From the NCBI RefSeq assembly GCF_002837185.1, contig NZ_KZ478002.1:1-64000 (forward strand): DNA of 64,000 nucleotides, read 5' to 3'. Shown one piece after another: positions 25,232 through 32,712 of the stretch (its first letter is position 1; every line of letters starts with the position of its first letter). Position numbers and translations under genes: made by a program. The notes beneath the pieces were generated by a model. The model worked only from the letters and a program-made list of their open reading frames with translations, searched no databases and was not told the origin of the DNA. Origin of the DNA: Pseudomonas fluorescens. GTDB taxonomy: Bacteria; Pseudomonadota; Gammaproteobacteria; Pseudomonadales; Pseudomonadaceae.

Positions 25232-25843
25232 ATGTTGAATGATTGCGGGAAGGAACTGCTGAAGCCTTGGATGTCTGTTCAAAATGTGGTCTTGATCGGG
25301 TCATTTATCTTCATGATTGCCTTATTCAAGCCAACTAGTTCTGAGGTTGCCAGCTGGGTGCAAGCAGTGGGCTCAGTAGCGGCAATTTGGGGGGCTCTAT
25401 CTATAGGGCGAAAGCAAATTGCGAATCAGATAGAGATGAGCCATAAGGAAAGGGTTGAAAGAACTAAGTCATTCTATGCTGTAGTGGAAGGGGCAGTAGA
25501 TGCTCTTACAAAAATTGGAAATGTGTCGAGTAAAAAGCCTTCGCTAGAGGCTTACGATATATTTATAAATAATTATTTTGGCGAGCGTTTCAAAGTAAGT
25601 TTACATATGCTAAAGGGGGTGCCTGCTCACGATTTGGGTTCTTACGAACTTGTGATGGCCTATAGTAAGATTCTAAGTTCTATGACATATGTTTCGTTGT
25701 TGCTGGCTGAGCTGTCTGAGGCAATAGGTACGGGCTTAGGTCGAAAGCCAGCTGGCTGGATGTCTAATACCTATGGTTTGATCGAATTGCACAGTAGCAT
25801 GGCTCAAAGGGCTTGGGCGGAGTTTCAAGAGGTTAGTGATTAA
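25232..25843 (+). CDS. AT-rich membrane-anchored moron
   Basis: A 203-residue protein from ATG 25232 (TCAGGGG upstream; the longer frame is part of the methylase antisense). Two hydrophobic segments, VVLIGSFIFMIALF and WVQAVGSVAAIWGALSIG, are followed by a long alpha-helical cytoplasmic part. It is read against the operon and has lower GC than its neighbours. Its membrane architecture resembles the AT-rich gene at 52138. Function unknown; exclusion or abortive infection is a possibility. Confidence 0.65.
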   Translation: MLNDCGKELLKPWMSVQNVVLIGSFIFMIALFKPTSSEVASWVQAVGSVAAIWGALSIGRKQIANQIEMSHKERVERTKSFYAVVEGAVDALTKIGNVSSKKPSLEAYDIFINNYFGERFKVSLHMLKGVPAHDLGSYELVMAYSKILSSMTYVSLLLAELSEAIGTGLGRKPAGWMSNTYGLIELHSSMAQRAWAEFQEVSD

Positions 25844-25925
25844 TTAAAGTGTTTATCGCGACGAATTAAATTTATGGTATAGGAAGATTTCAATAGCGCT
25901 GTTTTGGTCTACAAAAAAGGCGGCA

Positions 25926-26108
25926 ATGGCTATCAACAGGTTTGAAGCCTTCCGCAAGTGGTTTACTCCCCGTAAGAAGCTATGGGCAGGAATAGGCCTG
26001 TTTTGAGTTGCTATCGTCCTGCCAATTCTCAGTCCAATAACAACCATCAAGTGGTTTACGGGGCGCTGGCGGCTGGCGCTGTCTAGTGTTATGGGGTATT
26101 ACGGGTGA
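25926..26108 (+). pseudogene. Small membrane ORF with an in-frame TGA
   Basis: ATG at 25926 starts MAINRFEAFRKWFTPRKKL, stops at TGA 26004-26006, and the same frame goes on as VAIVLPILSPITTIKWF and ends GYYG-stop at 26106-26108. Across the stop the frame looks like one 60-residue basic, membrane-spanning protein. Either a broken small gene or two short leader frames. The start signal is weak. The second stop lies inside the repeat at 26092. Confidence 0.35.
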
Positions 26109-26131
26109 CCGGCATGGAGCCGGATCAGGAG
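26092..26131 (+). promoter_or_regulatory. Repeated leader element, copy 1 (hairpin before small gene)
   Basis: TGGGGTATTACGGGTGACCG and the next four bases (26092-26115) are identical to 27438-27461. A hairpin CCGGC-ATGGA-GCCGG follows (26109-26123), then AGGAG and the ATG at 26137. The second copy has CCGGC-ATTGG-GCTGG, so the stem is kept through a G-U pair. This suggests a conserved RNA or operator element controlling the two small rightward genes. Confidence 0.7.
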
Positions 26132-26136
26132 TGAAA

Positions 26137-26352
26137 ATGGCATTCGATAAACGAACCCAACGATTTATCAATGTTCTCGATTCAGCAAAGTCACAAGCTG
26201 CTGCCGATGGCATAGAGCTGACTTCAGACGAAGCTGCGAAGGCTGCGATGAAAAAAGCTCTAGGTGCCAAGAAAGGGAAAACTCGAAAGAAAAAGAAGGG
26301 CCGCGGTGGATCCCCGTTTCTGCCAGGTAGCTTCGAAAGTTCTTCCAGGTAA
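26137..26352 (+). CDS. Small lysine-rich phage protein
   Basis: A 71-residue basic protein: an N-terminal helical part (DKRTQRFINVLDSAKSQAAA) and a C-terminal tail of many lysines and arginines, a likely nucleic-acid-binding tail. AGGAG lies six bases before the ATG. The repeated leader element precedes it. Its 3' end faces the ndpA gene. Function unknown. Confidence 0.65.
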   Translation: MAFDKRTQRFINVLDSAKSQAAADGIELTSDEAAKAAMKKALGAKKGKTRKKKKGRGGSPFLPGSFESSSR

Positions 26353-26370
26353 GCGCCGCGGCGATCGATA

Positions 26371-27378
26371 TCAGGCTGATGCGCGCTTGAGCTGCTCGGT
26401 GAGTTGAGTAGGCAGGCCCCGGAGCGTAAGCGTGCCTCCTTCTTCGTCAAACTTGATCTTGTCGCCGAGCAGGTGCGCCTCGAAGCTGATCGACATACCC
26501 TCAGCGCGCCCGGTGAAGCGCCGGAATTTGTTGAGCGTCTTCTTGTCCGGTGGCAGAGTCTCGGAAAGTCCGTAGTCCTTCGCCTTGATGAAGTCGTAGA
26601 AGTTCTTCGGGCGGTCTTCGTCGATCAGGCCCGACACCTCGTTCAGGGTGATCGGTTCGCCCAGCTTAGCCTGAGCCATGGAGTAGCTGACCAGGGTGTG
26701 CGTTTTCTCGCGGGCCGCATCTTCGACCATGTCCTCGCTTTCAACGAAGTCGCTGAACGCCTTGAGCAGCGTGCGGGTTTCGCCCGGTGCGTCGATCCCT
26801 TCCTGGCAGCCGATGAAATCGCGGAAATAGTCGTTGAGTTTGCGGCCCTGCTTACCCTTTAGGTACGAGATGTACTGCTTCGACTGCTTGTTGTTCTGCC
26901 ATTCGCTGATGTTTATGCGCGCGGCCAGGCGGATGTGGTCCAGATCCAGGCGCTTAACTGTCATCAGGGCCAGCTCCTCGGTCATGGTTACCGCTTCGGT
27001 TTCCTGCACCAGGGCGACCATCAGGTAATCGGTCATGCCTTGCTGGTAGTGGCAGAAGAGGGCGTGCCCACCGGTGGTGAGGTTCGACTCTTCCATCAGC
27101 CTGGTCAGGTGCTCGACGGAGGTGGTGGTGAAGTCCAGGAAGTCGGTAACGCCGGCCAGGTACTTGCCGAGCCAGCCGCTGAATGGGTGAGCGCCTGAAT
27201 CCTGGTGGAAGAACCCCCAGCCCTTGCCGGCTGTGGCGTTGTAGCTTTCGTTGAGCTGGCTCATCAAATCGTCGCGGGCTTGGCTTTCGACCTGCTCAGA
27301 TGTGCCCAGGAACAGAACGGCCGGGCTGCCGTCGGGCTTCTTGTCGATCTTGTGGATGACAATGTGGCGAATGGGCAT
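26371..27378 (-). CDS. ndpA: Nucleoid-associated protein, NdpA/YejK family
   Basis: A 335-residue protein of normal NdpA length, starting MPIRHIVIHKIDK and containing TKGWGFFH-like and LDLDHIRLAARINISEWQ segments and IGCQEG near residue 190, as in the family. Chromosomal YejK/NdpA associates with the nucleoid and influences topoisomerases; phage-borne versions may remodel host DNA. GAGGTAAAAG precedes the ATG. It is flanked on both sides by the small rightward genes that share a leader element. Confidence 0.85.
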   Translation of the reverse strand: MPIRHIVIHKIDKKPDGSPAVLFLGTSEQVESQARDDLMSQLNESYNATAGKGWGFFHQDSGAHPFSGWLGKYLAGVTDFLDFTTTSVEHLTRLMEESNLTTGGHALFCHYQQGMTDYLMVALVQETEAVTMTEELALMTVKRLDLDHIRLAARINISEWQNNKQSKQYISYLKGKQGRKLNDYFRDFIGCQEGIDAPGETRTLLKAFSDFVESEDMVEDAAREKTHTLVSYSMAQAKLGEPITLNEVSGLIDEDRPKNFYDFIKAKDYGLSETLPPDKKTLNKFRRFTGRAEGMSISFEAHLLGDKIKFDEEGGTLTLRGLPTQLTEQLKRASA

Positions 27379-27437
27379 TGCTTTTACCTCAGGTAGGCGC
27401 CGTCCTCCGTGGCCGGTGGTGGCAATTTGGGTTGGGT

Positions 27438-27476
27438 TGGGGTATTACGGGTGACCGGCATTGGGCTGGATATAGG
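27438..27476 (+). promoter_or_regulatory. Repeated leader element, copy 2
   Basis: Perfect 24-base copy (27438-27461) of the element at 26092-26115, with the hairpin CCGGC-ATTGG-GCTGG at 27455-27469, then AGGAG and the ATG at 27485. In both copies the conserved bases can encode GYYG-stop, so a short leader peptide is also possible. Confidence 0.7.
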
Positions 27477-27484
27477 AGCTGGAT

Positions 27485-27727
27485 ATGGGACACGGACACG
27501 AAGGTGAAGCAGGTAACTCTGCCGTCGCAAAGGCTCTGGGAATCTCTGAAGAAGATGTCGATAACTATGTGACTATCGATACCAACGAAAGCGACGACGG
27601 GCTCATATATAACTACATCGCTGTTTTCAACGAGGCTACTCCACCGGAGGTTTTGGCCGCAGCCGGCGTTGGCGAAGACGATCTCTCTGTTGAGCTTTCG
27701 GTAAATGTCTTCGATGAAGAAGAGTAA
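27485..27727 (+). CDS. Small acidic phage protein
   Basis: An 80-residue strongly acidic protein ending in SVNVFDEEE, with ALGISEEDVDNYVTIDTNESDD near the start. It is controlled by the same leader element as the basic protein at 26137. Small acidic phage proteins sometimes mimic DNA and inhibit restriction, CRISPR or nucleoid proteins; that is a possibility, not shown. It converges on the next gene with no gap. Confidence 0.65.
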   Translation: MGHGHEGEAGNSAVAKALGISEEDVDNYVTIDTNESDDGLIYNYIAVFNEATPPEVLAAAGVGEDDLSVELSVNVFDEEE

Positions 27728-28051
27728 TTAACTTGGCTCGATGATCTCGTCGCCCGGATCTTTCTGGATGGCGAGTAGGCTTTTATTTCGGAATTCCCGC
27801 GCCACGTTTTCGGTTATCTCGAATTCGTGGCGCGGCGGTTCAAGTATCGCTTTGGACTTTGAGCCCAGTTCGTGCAAGCGATGAATCATCAGCGTCATCG
27901 CCTCGCCCTGCTCAGTAATGCCTGACCACTCCATCAGGTCGGTGAGGGCCTGACGGGTGCCGGTGCGAACCCGGAGCCTCAATTCCTCTTCGGCAAGTGT
28001 CACGCGCTTCCTGGCAGTTTTTGCCGATCGCTCCTGCACTGACTTGGCCAT
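27728..28051 (-). CDS. Ribbon-helix-helix-like phage protein
   Basis: A 107-residue protein with a basic N-terminus and a ribbon-helix-helix-like core at about 15-65 (LRLRVRTGTRQALTDLMEWS then EAMTLMIHRLHELG). GAGGAAGG precedes the ATG at 28051. The 3' part of the gene contains copy A of the CGCGCCACG palindrome (27797-27835), which is translated as part of PRHEFEITENVAREF. Probable DNA-binding regulator. Confidence 0.7.
   Translation of the reverse strand: MAKSVQERSAKTARKRVTLAEEELRLRVRTGTRQALTDLMEWSGITEQGEAMTLMIHRLHELGSKSKAILEPPRHEFEITENVAREFRNKSLLAIQKDPGDEIIEPS
27797..27835. repeat. Dispersed palindrome, copy A
   Basis: CCGCGCCACG (27797-27806) and CGTGGCGCGG (27826-27835) are perfect 10-base inverted arms around a 19-base spacer that begins TTTTCG and pairs partly with CGAA. 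The same element occurs at 38437 and 45827. Here it is inside a coding region. Confidence 0.85.
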
Positions 28052-28120
28052 AGCCTTCCTCTTCTATTCCGCTGGCCAACAGTGCGAGCCAGGTTTGTCG
28101 TTTGCGTTGCTGGGTGCGGG

Positions 28121-28591
28121 TTATGCGGCGCATGAGTCGACCTTCACTTGGTGCCAGGCGTCGACGGCGTCGAAGATGCGCGCGGCGTGTTCCTCGTCCA
28201 GCGACAGGGTGTCGGGGATAGCGATCCAACCTGAAGCCACCATCTGGCTTTGATTGGCCTCGTCGCGCAGCTTCTTGTAGCAATGCTCGATCACGTCTTC
28301 TAGGTGGTCCGAGAGGTAGTTGCCATCGGGCGCCACCTCCACGGATTTGCTGTAGCGGTCGCCGCGGGCGTCGATGCAAAGCGCGCTGAGGTATATCGTC
28401 CACCGGTGGGGAATACCGCAAACAGCCTGGCCAATCTTCCCCGGTGCGATGCGCTTGAGCGATTTGTAGTTGATCATGCCCTGGCGGCCGCTGGGGTCTA
28501 TGTTGACCACCGCGACGTGATTGGATGCCAGCAGCGAGCGGCACGACCGGGCGAGGCGGACCTGCAGGTTATGTGGCTTGCGCTTGCTCAT
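28121..28591 (-). CDS. Phage hypothetical protein (left arm)
   Basis: A 156-residue soluble protein beginning MSKRKPHNLQVRLARSCRSL, with GWIAIPDTLSLDEEHAARIFDAVDAW near the C-terminus. It overlaps the preceding gene by four bases (ATGA). No domain recognised. Typical of early phage genes of unknown use. Confidence 0.7.
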   Translation of the reverse strand: MSKRKPHNLQVRLARSCRSLLASNHVAVVNIDPSGRQGMINYKSLKRIAPGKIGQAVCGIPHRWTIYLSALCIDARGDRYSKSVEVAPDGNYLSDHLEDVIEHCYKKLRDEANQSQMVASGWIAIPDTLSLDEEHAARIFDAVDAWHQVKVDSCAA

Positions 28592-28830
28592 AATGCCTCC
28601 GCGAGTTTGCGCAGCGCGCTACGCTCGACCCTTGTAATTGGCGGCTTGCGGCGCTTGAGGATGGTTTCTGGATCGATCTTGGTGGAGCGCTTAGGCGGTG
28701 GCGGGTTGATCGACGGGCTATTGCCTTGGTAGATCGTCCCGCCGGCGGCCAGGAACTGCGCGGTGCGCTCCGATATAGAATCGGCGTGCTGGCGTTGCTG
28801 CTCGACCAGGGTGAGATGATTGCTGATCAT
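28588..28830 (-). CDS. Small phage hypothetical protein
   Basis: An 80-residue protein from ATG 28830 (TGAGG upstream; the longer frame reads through the Gp157 gene). N-terminal helix EQQRQHADSISERTAQFLAA, a proline-rich middle and a basic end. Its end overlaps the next start by four bases (ATGA). Not recognised. Confidence 0.6.
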   Translation of the reverse strand: MISNHLTLVEQQRQHADSISERTAQFLAAGGTIYQGNSPSINPPPPKRSTKIDPETILKRRKPPITRVERSALRKLAEAL

Positions 28831-28837
28831 GGCTGCC

Positions 28838-29401
28838 TCACTTAATTCTGATTGAACTGTCGCCGCGTTCCAGGTGCGCCCATTTCGGCTCTTCGAGCAG
28901 CTCGTGTTCGGCATCTTCGCCGGCGGCCATGCGCTTACGGACCGTCTCGTTATGTTCGCGGATCTCCTTGAGCTTGGCGGCAATGGCCTTTTTGTCCGGG
29001 GAAATACTCGACTTCACAGTGGTTAACTCGTCCGGCACCGCGTCTTCATTGTCGACAATCACGCGTTCACTACCCATCGCTAGAGTGATGGTGAAGAGCG
29101 GACGCTTGATCGACTTGATGTTTGCTGCTTCCATGTTGCGGCGCAGGTAGTCGCTGATCTGCGACACGCTGTTGGACTTGATTCGCTTGAGCTCGGCCAA
29201 GCGCTCGATTTCGTTTTCGATGGCTGTCACGTCGCTTTCGATATTGCGGCGCAACATGACGATGTTGTCAGCCTTGATGTTGAAATCGCCTTGCACCTCG
29301 TCCATGGCGTGCTGCAAAGCCTCTTTCAGGCCTTCATCATCGGTGTCGGCCATGGCCTGAAGTTCGGCGAGTTTTCCGGTGAGTGCGTAGAGCTGGGTCA
29401 T
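28838..29401 (-). CDS. Siphovirus Gp157-like protein
   Basis: A 187-residue protein. A long coiled-coil first half (KEALQHAMDEVQGDFNIKAD then IESDVTAIENEIERLAELK) and a beta-rich second half (KRPLFTITLAMGSERVIVDN) match the Sipho_Gp157 family. A Streptococcus member was linked to phage resistance when expressed in the host; in phages the family travels with single-strand annealing proteins, as here. The start overlaps the previous stop (ATGA). The internal coiled coil suggests an oligomer. Confidence 0.8.
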   Translation of the reverse strand: MTQLYALTGKLAELQAMADTDDEGLKEALQHAMDEVQGDFNIKADNIVMLRRNIESDVTAIENEIERLAELKRIKSNSVSQISDYLRRNMEAANIKSIKRPLFTITLAMGSERVIVDNEDAVPDELTTVKSSISPDKKAIAAKLKEIREHNETVRKRMAAGEDAEHELLEEPKWAHLERGDSSIRIK

Positions 29402-30135
29402 GCTGCTGCCTCCGTGCCTTTCTCAAGGCTTGCTTTGCGCTCTTCGAATGCGCGAGTGATGCGGGCAATGAACGCGGGCTCATTGCGGCGAGTGGCTTCG
29501 CGGATGTATTTCACATTCAAAGTTTTCAGTTCGTACGTACTGACGGCCTTGCCGATGGTTTCAACCGCTGAGGCGAGCCAGTCCACGCGCTCCTGCTTCT
29601 GCCGAAGGATTTCAGCGTCCTTGTCGTCGGCGTTTGCGATCGCTTCCTCTTCTTTGAGTTGAGTAACGTACGCTTCGTCATCGAACAGCCCGAGGAACAC
29701 GTCGGCGCTGAACCCGAGCATCGAAAGCGATTTCTTGATGGCGTCGGTAAGCGATTTTTTTGGCGCTTCGCCGTCAGTTGTCATGCCGTAGGTAGTTTTG
29801 TACTGGTACCGAGTGCAGCCGTATTGCTCGATCTCGCCGCGCTGGCCGTCCTGCATGAACCAGAGGGCAATTTTGACTGTGTGACCAATCTCGCGACCTA
29901 TGCATGCGCGCTTGTCGCCTTCTCCGATGAAGATTTCATGACCCTCATCGAAGCGCTCTTCGACAATCCTCCAGCCCCAACCGATGCCGACCGGACCAAA
30001 CAACTCGGTGGCCTTCATGGCCATCGCGGTACCGCTCAAGCTGGTTATGTCCTGGCCGTTGACCTTGGCTTTCTTGGTGAACCTGGTGTCGGTCTTATCG
30101 ACCTTGTTCCAGATATGCATGTTTTGTTCGGACAT
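29398..30135 (-). CDS. Rad52/Sak-like single-strand annealing protein
   Basis: A 245-residue protein from ATG 30135, preceded by GGAGGAAC. The core SLSGTAMAMKATELFGPVGIGWGWRIVEE and YKTTYGMTTDGEAPKKSLTDAIKKSLSMLGF fit the Rad52-like (Sak/DUF1071-type) phage annealing proteins that coat and pair single strands during recombination. The C-terminal third is a charged helix. It lies between a Gp157 gene and a GHKL ATPase gene with one- and four-base overlaps, making a recombination block. Exact subfamily is not certain. Confidence 0.72.
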   Translation of the reverse strand: MSEQNMHIWNKVDKTDTRFTKKAKVNGQDITSLSGTAMAMKATELFGPVGIGWGWRIVEERFDEGHEIFIGEGDKRACIGREIGHTVKIALWFMQDGQRGEIEQYGCTRYQYKTTYGMTTDGEAPKKSLTDAIKKSLSMLGFSADVFLGLFDDEAYVTQLKEEEAIANADDKDAEILRQKQERVDWLASAVETIGKAVSTYELKTLNVKYIREATRRNEPAFIARITRAFEERKASLEKGTEAAA

Positions 30136-31229
30136 CACTTGTTCCTCCAGCAATCAGCGCGCTTTACCAGCTCTTTGAAGGAAGTTGCCGGCAGCCTGCT
30201 CATGTATTTTTTGTTGTCGCGATACCATTCTTCCAAGGCCGCTTTGGGCGTCTGGATGGCGACGACGTGGGAGATCTGCTGCTTGTATGAGGTCGAGTTG
30301 GCGACTTGCGAGTAATAAGCGCCGCGCACGACCACGGTATTGGTCATGCCCTGTTTGACCAGGCTGTTCAGCTCTTCCTGGGATTGAACAGCAATGGCGC
30401 CTGGGTGCTTCTGCTGGAACAACCTGTAGCAGGCCTCCCGTACAAGCTCGGTACTGCCGTACTCGACGTATTCAACGTCCGGGATGCCCGCCTCGATCTT
30501 CTCCGCCACTTCATCCAGGCGCCCGGTGTCGATCCAGGCGTTTTTAGATACCTGTTTCAAGTCCCAACCGCTGACCGTCTGGCGATCACGCTCAAGCTGC
30601 AGGTGTTCAGGGAGGATGTCGTAGCCGTAGGTCAGGTCTGTGTCGCAAACAAATAGCGTGCCGACATAGAGCTTTCCGGGCCTGGAGGGCAGGATGTGGC
30701 CGTATTTGGTGCCGATCACGTCGCTCATTGGTGGCTGCATGCGCAGACACATGCTGCGGATTTCCGCCTCGTGGTCATCGGTGAGGCCGGAGACGACGAA
30801 TTCAACACCCTGATTCTGCCGGTGCGCCGGTGTCTCATTGATGCACAACACTTCGGCGTCGAACTGGTCGCTGTGCCGGAACTCAGGCACCCACTGCTTG
30901 TTGCCGTTCCAAACCTTCACGTCGTAACCGTTCCGGGTCAGCACCAGCAGGGCGATTTTGTACCCCTCGCCGAAGCTGCCGATGGCATCAGTGCGGTCAG
31001 ACTTGGACGTGCTGCCCAGCACCAGGGTGCTGGCCTCCAGCCTTGCAAAGCGGCTGGTGATGAACAGCTGGCCGTCAGCGAAGGCGTATTCGAAAGGCGA
31101 CTCACTATCCAGGGCGTTCTGTACCAGCTCCCGGATGGCCTCTTTCAGGCCCCAGTGGCGGACGTAATCGCGGGACAGGGGAAGTTCGTAGGACTTGGAA
31201 CGGATGCGATCTGCAATTGCTGCGAGCAT
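30135..31229 (-). CDS. Phage GHKL-type ATPase
   Basis: A 364-residue protein with a GHKL (Hsp90/MutL/gyrase) ATP site: N-box ELVQNALDSE (Glu34, Asn38, Asp41) and the G2-type loop GSFGEGYKIALL (about 84-95). Middle and C-terminal parts carry no recognised domain. GGGAGT precedes the ATG. It overlaps the annealing protein gene by one base (TGATG), so the two are made together. MutL-like or Hsp90-like action in phage recombination or replication is an inference. Confidence 0.82.
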   Translation of the reverse strand: MLAAIADRIRSKSYELPLSRDYVRHWGLKEAIRELVQNALDSESPFEYAFADGQLFITSRFARLEASTLVLGSTSKSDRTDAIGSFGEGYKIALLVLTRNGYDVKVWNGNKQWVPEFRHSDQFDAEVLCINETPAHRQNQGVEFVVSGLTDDHEAEIRSMCLRMQPPMSDVIGTKYGHILPSRPGKLYVGTLFVCDTDLTYGYDILPEHLQLERDRQTVSGWDLKQVSKNAWIDTGRLDEVAEKIEAGIPDVEYVEYGSTELVREACYRLFQQKHPGAIAVQSQEELNSLVKQGMTNTVVVRGAYYSQVANSTSYKQQISHVVAIQTPKAALEEWYRDNKKYMSRLPATSFKELVKRADCWRNK

Positions 31230-31274
31230 GGCGATACTCCCGCGCCATCCTTGCGGGGCGCTGTGAGGTGTTGT

Positions 31275-31391
31275 TTATTGAGTGATTCGATCAGCGAGGG
31301 CGCTGAGCAGCATCAGGAACGTAAAGAGGGCGATGACAGGGAAGGCGCCGCGCCAGATGAGCATGCGCCTGGTCCGCTGGCGGGAATTCAA
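31275..31391 (-). CDS. Small membrane protein with TTG start
   Basis: A 38-codon frame whose TTG start (31391) overlaps the stop of the preceding gene in a TTGA, with TGAGG eight bases upstream. It reads NSRQRTRRMLIWRGAFPVI then ALFTFLMLLSALADRITQ: a basic N-terminus and one membrane segment. An internal ATG start is also possible. Confidence 0.45.
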   Translation of the reverse strand: MNSRQRTRRMLIWRGAFPVIALFTFLMLLSALADRITQ

Positions 31392-31582
31392 GGTCGAATC
31401 CTCACCGCAATCCGACCACCTTTCATGGTTGGCGCTAGGCGCTGCGGCAGATCCCGCACCAGGTCCTCACGCTTGCGACCTATCAGCTCGTTGAAGGGAA
31501 GGCCGAAGCCCAAAATGGCGATGCGGCGCTCAACTTCATCGAGCTGCTCGTCGATCAGTGATTTAACCGGTGCAGTGCTCAT
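31388..31582 (-). CDS. Small phage protein, left arm
   Basis: A 64-residue protein, MSTAPVKSLIDEQLDEVERR followed by a basic part ending RIAVRIRP. AAGGAGG before the ATG. Start and end overlap neighbours by four bases. Not recognised. Confidence 0.65.
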   Translation of the reverse strand: MSTAPVKSLIDEQLDEVERRIAILGFGLPFNELIGRKREDLVRDLPQRLAPTMKGGRIAVRIRP

Positions 31583-31770
31583 GCAGCCTCCTTGCGGTGC
31601 CTGGTGATTTTCAGCAGGCGCTGGCAGTAGTGGTTGAATTCGTCGACGGTGATTGCATCGCCGGTGAGCATGTTGGTGATCATCCGCACCACGACGGCTT
31701 GGGCGCCGGGTTCGCTGCTGGGATGCTCCAGTGCCTCCAGCGCTTCATCGATCAGGATGTGCGGGCTCAT
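31579..31770 (-). CDS. Small phage protein, left arm
   Basis: A 63-residue, mostly helical protein (HILIDEALEALEHPSSEP ... FNHYCQRLLKITRHRKEAA). Coupled to both neighbours by ATGA overlaps. Not recognised. Confidence 0.65.
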   Translation of the reverse strand: MSPHILIDEALEALEHPSSEPGAQAVVVRMITNMLTGDAITVDEFNHYCQRLLKITRHRKEAA

Positions 31771-32204
31771 AGATCGGCATCCACATCGTCTTCGCGCTCT
31801 TCCCGTTCCGCTGCCACAGCGTCTTCGGCGTAGGGCCTCAACAGCGCCACGGCAATCTTCTCGACCGACTCAATAGGCCGTTGCTGACCCAGCAGGTCGG
31901 CTGCGTGAGCCCTGGCATCGCTCTGGCTGCCGAGCATTGCCGATAGCAGCAGGCGGGCAAACGAATCGCGCTGGTCCAGGCCGTCGAACTGGCGCTGGTT
32001 CAGATGGCCTTGCAGGACAGTGCAGAACCGGTCGAACGTCACCACCTGCAGCTGGCCGTAGCGGCGCTTCCACTTGATGTCGACGCCGCACACCAGGCGC
32101 TCCGCCGAATGCTCGAGCCAGTCCGTCACCTCGTCGCTCTCGCTGACCTCTGGAGGCAACTGAGCGTCGTAACGCTTCTGGCAAATATTCAATGCTGCGT
32201 TCAT
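31767..32204 (-). CDS. Phage hypothetical protein, left arm
   Basis: A 145-residue protein from ATG 32204 (GGAGGCGA upstream). Helical, with acidic segments at both ends and a central basic part (DIKWKRRYGQLQVVTFDRF). First gene of a string of coupled genes reaching the GHKL ATPase. Not recognised. Confidence 0.65.
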   Translation of the reverse strand: MNAALNICQKRYDAQLPPEVSESDEVTDWLEHSAERLVCGVDIKWKRRYGQLQVVTFDRFCTVLQGHLNQRQFDGLDQRDSFARLLLSAMLGSQSDARAHAADLLGQQRPIESVEKIAVALLRPYAEDAVAAEREEREDDVDADL

Positions 32205-32418
32205 GGTCGCCTCCAAGGTGGCGGGTTGTTCACCTGTATTCGTCAACACTCATGCCTCCCGCTGGTTGCCGATGGGCGCGGGGGAGGAGTGCTGACGGGT
32301 AAAGGCGCGGAAGGGGAATGCCTGTTTTGGAAGGGGCAGGCTCCCTGTTTCCTCACTTTCCAAATTCGAGGGAAACTCATAAGCTTCCACTTCCACGATC
32401 GAGATAAGGAATATCGTT

Positions 32419-32703
32419 ATGGCGTTGTATTTGGTGCGTGTTGAACTGTTTAACGCGAATGGAGATGACTACACCGAACTGCACGATCAGTTGGAAGCGC
32501 GGGGCCTATATAGGAAAATTCGCGCTGATGGTGGAGGTGTATACGACATGCCATCGGGAACCTATTTCGGTGAAAGTGAGCTCAGCACCATTAGGCTTCA
32601 AGAGTGGGTGAGTGGCGTTGCTGATCCGCACTCTCATCCTAAAGCTGCATCTGTTTTCGTTGCTCAAGTAGGGGATTGGCAGTCCTTTCTACATAGGAGC
32701 TGA
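32419..32703 (+). CDS. GhoS-like (DUF2622) protein
   Basis: A 94-residue protein. ALYLVRVELFNANGDDYTELHD and VYDMPSGTYFGESELS fit the DUF2622 family, which includes GhoS, the type V antitoxin that is a sequence-specific endoribonuclease with a Cas2-like ferredoxin fold. It is read against the leftward operon and has AT-richer surroundings. No clear GhoT toxin lies beside it, but a hydrophobic frame follows. Whether it is an RNase is not known. Confidence 0.65.
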   Translation: MALYLVRVELFNANGDDYTELHDQLEARGLYRKIRADGGGVYDMPSGTYFGESELSTIRLQEWVSGVADPHSHPKAASVFVAQVGDWQSFLHRS

Positions 32704-32712
32704 GATAAGCTG

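Noticed and set aside
27912..28133. 73-codon leftward frame (MRRITRTQQRKRQTWLAL...)
   Set aside because: It overlaps almost half of the ribbon-helix-helix gene in another frame; that gene has the stronger start signal and a recognisable fold. A short real product cannot be excluded.
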